Source of the DNA: Onchocerca volvulus
Taxonomy: Eukaryota > Nematoda > Chromadorea > Rhabditida > Onchocercidae
Direction: 5' to 3'
Assembly (NCBI GenBank): GCA_000499405.2
Contig: HG738138.1
Coordinates: 24,850,765-24,914,764, forward strand
Length of the DNA stretch: 64,000 nucleotides
Shown: piece by piece, positions 58,201-64,000 of the stretch
Position numbering within the stretch: the first letter of the stretch is position 1
Layout: each line of letters opens with the position of its first letter
Program-made: the position numbers and the translations under genes
The notes under the pieces: model-generated
Database searches by the model: none
What the model saw: the letters and a program-made list of their open reading frames with translations, nothing else
What the model was told of the DNA's origin: nothing

Positions 58201-61200
58201 TACCGGATAAACAACTTAAAGTAAGTTTACAATTTAACAATATTGCCATCCTTTATTGCTAATTAATTAGTTCCAGGTCATCCTCAAGAATTCAACAAAT
58301 AAGTTCAGACGCCGTTACTTTAATGACATATTTCTTAAATTCGAATAATTAGTGCTTAAGAGAAAAAGTTCAGAGAATTTCCGGAAACTTGAAAAATGTT
58401 TACCGCAAAAATGAGAAAATCGGTGAAATTAACGATGATGATTGGGCATACAGTAATTATTGGTCATCAGAAGAAGATGACGTGAACGCTGAAGATGTAA
58501 ACAGAAAAAAAGGAAAATCATCGAAGTATATAAGTAACATTATTTATTATCATAATCATTAGCTTCTTAACAAATATCAACTAATCAAATAATTCATAAA
58601 TATTATCACTTTATCTGCTATTTTAACGAAATCCTCAAGTTCGACTAATTTCATTGTGAATTTACATTTACAGGAAGTTTATAAAACGAATTAAATAAAT
58701 GTATTAATTATATGTAAGTAAATAAATATATAGATAAGTATATTAATTGAAATGTTGCCGTAAAATTTAACATTTCTAATCAAAATGCAAAAATTGAAAG
58801 TAAAATTGCTAAAAAAAATTACAAAAATATCATTGGCAACAAATGACGAACTACTTGATAAGATTATTGCATCTAGACCTCAATAATTTTATCGTATCAT
58901 TCCTGAATTTAGTATGAATAAATCATTTTAACCACCAAATACCTGCAAAAAAAAAAAAAGAAATGAAAACAAGTCCTTTTGAAAAAAGATGAAATATTTT
59001 TTCGATATATTTTTAGTTTGAAAAAAAAAATGCATCATTTTTTCAGGGATATTTTAAATAAATCAAGAAATGAATACAGTCTTCAATTGAAAGAGTTGAA
59101 GGAAAATGAATGCTCGTATGGAAGAAATGAAAAAAGAGAAAAGCTGAAGAAAAAAATTATTGAAGTGACACGAACTGATGAAAATTGGAGTGAGAATGAC
59201 AGCGATGATGGAAAACAAATTAATGATAATCCAGGAACTAGCGGTATTCATAGAATGAATGATATTTCTCATTCAGGTAAGCGTAATTGATTTTCGGTAC
59301 AAATTTAAGTAATCATTAATGTTTTTTCTTATTTATTTTAATTAAGAAATAAATGAATTGTTATTCTAATAAATGAACAAATAATTAAATTACATATTTA
59401 AATTTACACAGTTAGAAAAAAAAAACTTGCTTCGAAGTATATATCAACCTTACGTAATATTGGTTGCAAAAAATTAATTATCCATAAGAGTAGTTGTTAA
59501 TTAGCAAAAGTTACAATATCAGACCATGACAATCTATATGAATAAAGATGTAAATGTTCGTTATTCTAAGTCTTAAATCTCCAAAAATTCTCGATTGGTT
59601 ATTTCGAAATTTTGATGCAACGTTGCATTCGAATAGATATATGTTTCTATGTATAACTATTCACTTTTTAAAAACCTTTTACATCTCTGACAAGAGCAGA
59701 TGAGCGGACTGAATCTATTGATTACGCCGACTTTCCCGCCAAAACGCTCCGATTCATTGATAAGTAAGGTGAGATCAACCAATCATAAGGCGAAATTCTA
59801 GAAGAGGAGGAGCCACGAAGGACTTAAAAGGTCAGAATTTTGAAGCTTAAGTCAGTTTTAATCGCATAGTTCAATGACAGCGATAGTTCAAGTTTAAGTT
59901 TAAGTTCAGTCACAAGTCAATTTCGAGGACAGTTTGGTGGTAGCAGGACCATATTTCAAAGGAACACGTAGCAGTTCATTACAATAGGCAGACTTACACC
60001 ATGAAATAAACATATTAGAAACGTGAGCTTTTCTTTTCTTTTTTTTTTGCTTCCACTTAACCAAACTGAACCACAGCAACGCATGTATATAAAAATATGC
60101 ACGTATTCGAATCCATTGTTGTGTTAAGATTTCAAAGCAATCGATATGAACTTTGGGATTTAAGATTTTGAACAAATAAACATTTACATTTTCATGTATA
60201 TAGATTAGCTGAACTGGATCAGGCTTGCCATGGCAATAAATGACGGAATCCAGCTAGTACTAAATAAAAGTTGTCATGATGAGTTTAAAGTTATATATTA
60301 GATCGGAAAAATTAATTAGAATTGATGATATATGCAGTCAACTAGGATGTATTAAAAAAATCTCTAGGCACTGGTTTATTCAAATGAATTGTTAGTTTCA
60401 TCGGGTGGAACTATTTTGATCCGAAATATTTATCAATAAAAAAAATTAGATAATGATAACGTTAAACAGTAAATTATTTCTTTTGCTTTTTTAAGAAAGG
60501 TCAATTATTCCTGTAAATAGTCATCTCAAACATCGCTTTGAAAAAGTGTCAAAAAGTGCTGATAATGATGATTTTCGAAAGAAATTAGAGAAATCACTTG
60601 GCACACTACAAGTTGATATTTATCGAACTAAATCTGGTGAAATAACAATGCAACAACGATTTAATAAAAGTATCTATTTCAATTGATTTTTTCTTTAATA
60701 AATTCAAAAAATCATCTTATTTCACTAATAATCAAGATCTTTCATTTTCGAGAATAATTATTAAGAATTTCTTGGAAAGACCGATAAAAAAGCCTTCAAA
60801 TATTGTACAAATGGTTTGAAAAAATAGTTTTAAATATCAATATTTAAATCGATTTATTTCTAGAAAATTAATTGACACCGATGAGGTTTTGTGTTATCTT
60901 TAACCTTTAGATCTGAACTAGCAATGATTGAATTTAAAAGAAATGGCTTGAAAAAACTTATCATTCAATATTTCGTATATAATCTATTGGCAAATATGCT
61001 GCTCTGAATAACTGAGCATTTTGATGCTTTATTACAGTATAATGATAATGAAATTGTAAGACTCATCGATACTGTAAAACTTACTGATACTGTAAAACTT
61101 ATTAATATTCTGAATTTACTGTTAGTGTAAAATTTACTTATATTGTAATTCAATGGTAATGTAAAACTGACTGATGCTATCAAATTAAATAGTTACAGAT

Positions 61201-62522
61201 AAGAAGATTGGCAAATGTTTTGCGCACGAGAAAGCTATTTTTAATGAACTTACACATCTAAAGAAGATGCAATTACAGTACGGTAAAGTAAAAGAGCAGA
61301 TATTGGTCCGATCACTAATCAATAATTTTTGTAAAATGTATAGTCTCAATCCGACACAATTTAAATTTAACACTTTTCATGAATGGGAAAAATTTCTTTG
61401 TGGTTTGCTTTTCAATTATACCTTTTTTTTGCTTTAAAAAAAAATTTTTTTTGAAGACTAATATTAGATTTTGTTATATTACTTAAGGAAAGTTTAGAAA
61501 AATTCCATCTTTGATAACTAATATTGGACTTCGTAGAATGTATTATTTAAGGAAGTGATCGTCCGGAAAAATAATCCCATTCGTTCGTATCTGGAAAAAG
61601 TTATTGCTTGATTCCTCTATCTCAAATTTAACAAAGCCCTTAACCATAATATCATCATACCAGAAACTGCAAATTATACGAATAAAATGGCAGAGATTTC
61701 CAGGAAGTACTTTTCTAGAAACTTTAATTGATTTGCTCGACTTTCCGGATTTCTCTCACACGATAGCAATTGCTTATTATTGTATTGATAAATTAGTATT
61801 TCAGTATTAATAGAAATGAAATGTCTCATATTTTGGAGAATGAACCGCTGTCCAACCTTGCTGTCAACGGACTCGCAACAGGAAATTTGATCAATCGATA
61901 AATGTCAAATATTTCTCTTTAATCATACTTGAAACATGTTTTTCCGTTTAAGATCGTCTTTCAGATCAGCTGAAATTAATGTATGTGGAAGAGCGGAATC
62001 GTATTCTCAATCCCCATAATTCACACTATTCAACTAATAACAAGTAAAACTTCTTCATTATATTCTTGATTTATCAATGTTTCTCTTCATAATACGAAAA
62101 TAAACCGGAATATTCAAATTTAATTGATAGTAAATCACTGAGAAAATTATTAACTGCATTACTCAGATCAAATTAAAGGTTAATATAGGCAAAGAGCTCA
62201 TGCACAGCTATATCTGGTTTCGCAGTTATTAAGCGTGAAGATCAAACTTTTAAGGTCATTTCTGATCTTGTCGCAAACCTTGCAATAATATAAATTGTAA
62301 TAAGTCTACAATTATGACATGAGATAATAACACAACATATGAATTGTAGATATACTTTTTTTTAGGTATAAAACTCAGAAATACCACGATAGCACGGTAT
62401 TAAATACTATAATGGAAGGTTCACGTGGTTCACGTTCGGTTAAGAGTGATTCACCTCAGACCGAATTATATACTAGTGAAAAACGATGTAACTGTTTGTA
62501 TAATAAGCGTGAATTGTTGTAA
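52286..62522 (+). CDS. Ankyrin-repeat protein, inversin-like architecture
   Basis: Seventeen exons: 52286-52354, 52953-53083, 53496-53631, 54002-54061, 54803-54953, 55880-56139, 56270-56420, 56853-57013, 57097-57289, 57519-57688, 58092-58220, 58353-58525, 59047-59276, 60496-60669, 61199-61402, 61953-62043, 62366-62522. All introns are GT-AG, every phase matches, and the product is 879 residues. About eleven ankyrin repeats cover residues 30-405, with typical cores such as TALFYAVTLGH and GRTGLHLAAASGN. Repeat 4 carries a short insertion like that of inversin. Residues 440-670 are hydrophilic and acidic or basic. About 672-828 look helical and conserved-like (HLKKMQLQYGKVKEQI). The C-terminus is Ser-rich. 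No IQ motif or SAM domain was seen. Ankyrin arrays bind partner proteins. An inversin (INVS; C. elegans MLT-4) relationship is a guess from repeat pattern only. Confidence 0.88.
58674..58698 (+). CDS. Possible alternative last exon of the ankyrin gene
   Basis: TTTACAG followed by 25 nt that join exon 12 in the right phase, encode KKFIKRIK and stop at 58696-58698. The stop overlaps AATAAA (58694-58699). Use of it would give a 602-residue isoform lacking the C-terminal helical region. It may be coincidence. Confidence 0.3.
59670..60075. mobile_element. GC-richer insertion in ankyrin intron 13, solo-LTR-like
   Basis: A 400-nt island of balanced composition in AT-rich intron (59277-60495). It has a CCAATCAT box, a possible TATA-like CTTAAAAGG 48 nt later, short TTTAAGTT repeats, and AATAAA near 60004-60009, the order expected of an LTR promoter and poly(A) unit. 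Ends and target duplications were not identified, so the call is tentative. Confidence 0.35.
60076..60165 (+). repeat. Dispersed repeat, member of the 8573-8660 family
   Basis: Begins CAACGCATGTATATAAAAAT, then ATGCACGTATTCGAATCC, TTGTTGTGTTAAGATTTCAA and AGCAATCGATATGAACTTT. It aligns with 8573-8660 over about 85 nt and lies directly beside the LTR-like island. Confidence 0.6.
61067..61175. repeat. Degenerate ACTGTAAAACTTACTGAT repeat in ankyrin intron 14
   Basis: Five to six loose units of about 20 nt. Confidence 0.7.
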
Positions 62523-62539
62523 CTTATCTTACGGGAAAT

Positions 62540-62545
62540 AATAAA
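62540..62545 (+). terminator. AATAAA poly(A) signal of the ankyrin gene
   Basis: Exact AATAAA 18 nt after the stop TAA at 62520-62522. Confidence 0.5.
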
Positions 62546-62900
62546 AGGTATATACGTGTAAATTGTTTCGTTCACGTTGGCATTATTATTTTTCAGCAGT
62601 CTCTTACTGATGCTAATAAAAGCAATTCTATGTTGATAATAGATTAATGGACTTATCATAATTACTAATTATTTTTTCTAATACGTTTCAGATAATTTTA
62701 AAAAAAAATGCAACCTAATCACATGAATAATATATAACAACTATCATTTTATGTTCTTTTCATTCTTGATTTTCTGTATGTTTCTTTATATTCCATTTTT
62801 CATATTTTTTTAATTTTTAAAATTGTTGATATAACATTTTATGAAATAGAATTTTAAATTACAAAAATAGAATTGAATTATTTTAAACTTTAACAATTTA

Positions 62901-63004
62901 TCACTTCGTTGCATTTGATTTGTCGGATTTTTCATTTGCTGTTAAATTATGTGGTGATAACGTCGGTATCATCTTTACCTCTTGCAAATCATTGGCTCGA
63001 TGTC
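62901..63004 (-). CDS. Possible alternative last exon of the minus-strand gene
   Basis: A minus-strand frame open from 63044 to the TGA at 62903-62901 with charged, protein-like composition (HRANDLQEVKMIPTLSPHNL). Entry at 63004 after TTCGAG fits the phase of donor 63255-63254. The acceptor is weak. Confidence 0.3.
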
Positions 63005-63244
63005 CTCGAATAGAATATTTCTTACTTTCAGGATTTCTTGATCTTTACTCATTCAATTTTCAGTGTTTTATTGTTAAATCATATAACAAATATAGAGTAT
63101 ATAATTTCAAGTTTAATTTTATCTACATTAGATAAAAGCTTCGTTTTAATCTTACCTAAATTATGCCACAAAATTTATTTAATTAACAAATCCTAATTTC
63201 TCAAGCCAGATCCGTCCCAATTTTATTGAAATGCACTGATTAAA

Positions 63245-64000
63245 TTAATGATTACCAGTATCATCATCGTCATTTGGTATTTTTGTTCCCATATCACGTT
63301 CCGCTCGTTGTACTGCTTGATATACTTCAGCATAATGCCTTTGTACTGCCTTTAATTTAAAATATAATTTAAAAACGATATCTACATATAATTAGTTACA
63401 ATTATCATATTTACAGATACTTGTATATTTATGTCAAACTTTTCAAAATTTTAAATTGCTTCACCAGTTTGTCTTGACTTCATGTTTGTTTGGGGTTTAC
63501 TTGGGCTTCATGTTCTGAATTCAACAACCATTGGAAATATTTAAATATAATATTTAAAATAAATGAATAAAAATATTCCATTTCTGGGATTTTTTTTGTT
63601 AAAAGAACTGAAATTACTTAAATATCAAGCTAGATTGGAACCAATGATAGCTTTTCTAAAAGATTTATTAATTATTACTAAAACGAATGATAGTAATCAA
63701 TAATTAGCTCAAAATCTAATGATGCGATCAACTAAATTATTTTTCAACTTGAAATAGAATTTCGTTTCTGAAATCATATCAGTTATTTCGACTACTAAAA
63801 ACATGAACATAAAATTCTCTTAATTTTTTTTGAACCAACTTCTTCGAATTTTATCCGATCTTCATTGGTACTAGCGGTGGTTTCTTTAAAAATATCACCA
63901 AGTGATATTGCTGCTGCTTTTTTGAATGTTTCCGCTGCATCACCCGGTGTATCCGGATCTGACTCATAAAATTGTCCATATTTCCGGTTGTAAATTCTGT
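63245..64000 (-). CDS. 3' part of an unrecognised minus-strand gene
   Basis: Two exons: 64000-63840 (continues beyond the window) and 63349-63245 (TAA), joined in phase 0 across a GT-AG intron. The visible 88 residues are hydrophilic and look helical, with Ala-rich and charged runs (AETFKKAAAISLGDIFKETT and AVQRHYAEVYQAVQRAERDM), ending in an acidic NDDDDTGNH tail. A coiled-coil or BAR-like helix is imaginable, but I do not recognise the family. Alternatively a donor at 63255-63254 could splice to an acceptor at 63006-63005, replacing the last few residues. Confidence 0.6.
63605..63703 (+). other. Short protein-like plus-strand frame within the minus-strand intron
   Basis: Thirty-two codons (LLKYQARLEPMIAFLKDLLI core) ending in TAA after an AAAAG acceptor-like site. 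The composition is better than chance, but there is no companion exon on this strand, so it is noted as unexplained and not called a gene. Confidence 0.2.

Overview
This is a nuclear genomic window from a nematode, very AT-rich, with many A/T homopolymers of 12-60 nt, two short assembly gaps and intron-rich genes. The best taxonomic clue is the first gene: a cystatin whose exons read like filarial onchocystatin/CPI-2. A SWEET transporter, two ShK (SXC) proteins, a major-sperm-protein (MSP) domain gene and three exact TTAGGC telomere-type units also fit a nematode, probably a clade III spirurid or filarial relative. All gene models below were assembled by hand from reading frame, splice dinucleotides and intron phase.

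Layout: 1-5.1 kb is non-coding with tandem repeats and one copy of a dispersed poly(A)-tailed element. 5.15-7.46 kb (+) is a four-exon cystatin. 7.46-11.85 kb is repeat-rich and holds a large imperfect inverted repeat. 11.85-18.70 kb (+) is a 13-exon malic enzyme of 590 residues with one non-canonical splice donor. 18.7-24.6 kb is non-coding with a GA microsatellite, an 82-bp minisatellite and 18 units of a 26-bp satellite. 24.63-27.69 kb (+) is a six-exon SWEET sugar transporter. 29.54-31.73 kb (-) is a small protein with two ShK domains and a likely GPI signal. 36.7-38.7 kb (-) is a protein with five ShK-type modules, mostly one exon per domain. 38.7-44.8 kb is non-coding. 44.8-50.0 kb (+) holds a candidate membrane protein with an apparent frameshift and an MSP-domain gene. 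52.29-62.52 kb (+) is a 17-exon ankyrin-repeat gene of 879 residues. 62.9-64 kb holds the 3' end of an unrecognised minus-strand gene.

The genes do not form an obvious pathway. The two ShK genes are the one related local group: adjacent, same strand, both secreted, and using the same intron phase. Several starts lie just after an acceptor-like AG, as expected for spliced-leader trans-splicing, but this cannot be proven from DNA alone. No rRNA, tRNA or CRISPR array was recognised. No virus-derived gene was seen.
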